From Saprolegnia diclina VS20 (taxonomy: Eukaryota > Oomycota > Saprolegniomycetes > Saprolegniales > Saprolegniaceae): 48,924 nt of DNA. Each line of letters opens with the position of its first letter. Positions within the stretch are counted from its first letter, which is position 1. Shown piece by piece: positions 48,780 through 48,924 of the stretch. Under the pieces are notes generated by a model, which was not told where the DNA came from, searched no databases, and worked only from the letters and a program-made list of their open reading frames with translations. The translations under genes were made by a program, and so were the position numbers. The DNA lies in assembly GCF_000281045.1 (NCBI RefSeq), contig NW_008246120.1:8955-57878 (forward strand), given 5' to 3'.

Positions 48780-48924
48780 ATGGTGTCGTTTGGGAACGTG
48801 CTTTTGACGAGCGTCACTGGAACGGCGCTTGTTGGCGGTACCGTCTTGGGGGCCTTTAGCCGTCCCGCTCGCTTTGATGCCGGCCTTGCGCGACAGTATG
48901 TGACGCCGTACCCGGGTGGCTACG
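48780..48924 (+). CDS. Unidentified ORF, 3' partial
   Basis: An ATG at 48780 opens a frame that runs off the window after 48 codons. It starts MVSFGNVLLTSVTGTALVGGTV, a small-residue hydrophobic stretch, then LGAFSRPARFDAGLARQYVTPYPGGY. I do not recognise it. Codon use has more T-ending codons than the rest of the window. It could be the start of a mobile-element protein or of an ordinary gene; confidence is low. Confidence 0.3.
   Translation, partial: MVSFGNVLLTSVTGTALVGGTVLGAFSRPARFDAGLARQYVTPYPGGY

Overview
The window looks like nuclear DNA of an oomycete, most likely Saprolegniales (inference). Coding DNA is GC-rich with G/C at third positions. Genes are packed on both strands. They are interrupted by very short spliceosomal introns, 39-59 nt in 44 of the 46 I could reconstruct. 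Most introns open with GTAC or GTAG and 42 of 46 close with TAG. The gene set is eukaryotic: NECAP, RhoGDI, CIAO2B, ALG2, NTH1, fused P5CS, CDK5RAP3, cyclophilin H, alpha-kinase, kinesin and NEK. I found no rRNA, tRNA, CRISPR array or complete transposon.

Layout. 1-6.9 kb: three Spinster-like MFS transporters (the first cut by the window edge) around a glycine-rich-domain protein with a Cys/Gly tail. 7.6-11.2 kb: a stalkless kinesin, a NECAP-like endocytic adaptor and a RhoGDI. 11.4-14.6 kb: a tandem array of three LURP-one-related (LOR) genes, the middle one frameshifted, all sharing an N-terminus that predicts myristoylation plus palmitoylation. 15-17.3 kb: a WW-like protein, an F-box protein and the Fe-S targeting factor CIAO2B. 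18.5-21.5 kb: an alpha-kinase convergent with ALG2. 22.8-24.9 kb: a PDZ-like protein convergent with the base-excision glycosylase NTH1. 25.7-28.1 kb: a small unknown protein and an SLC43-like MFS carrier. 28.1-30 kb is gene-poor. 30-35.7 kb: three small secreted or cell-surface proteins around P5CS. 35.7-38.5 kb: CDK5RAP3 and cyclophilin H. 39-45.8 kb: a low-complexity polyQ protein, a COPI-associated/EF-hand membrane protein and a truncated NEK kinase. 46.5-48.9 kb: a prokaryote-type RNase HII, a partial copy of the COPI-associated gene's 3' end, and an unidentified ORF leaving the window.

Most gene models here are splice reconstructions. In each, exons chosen by protein homology and GT..AG borders add up to an open frame ending at a stop. 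They are not confirmed by transcripts. Functions come from family recognition by eye, without database searches. The most notable points are the acylated LOR array with its frameshifted member, the COPI-associated 3' duplication next to a half kinase, a 10-bp CCAAT-type motif present five times between genes, the IDWG-type motifs in CDK5RAP3, and the strict intron grammar.
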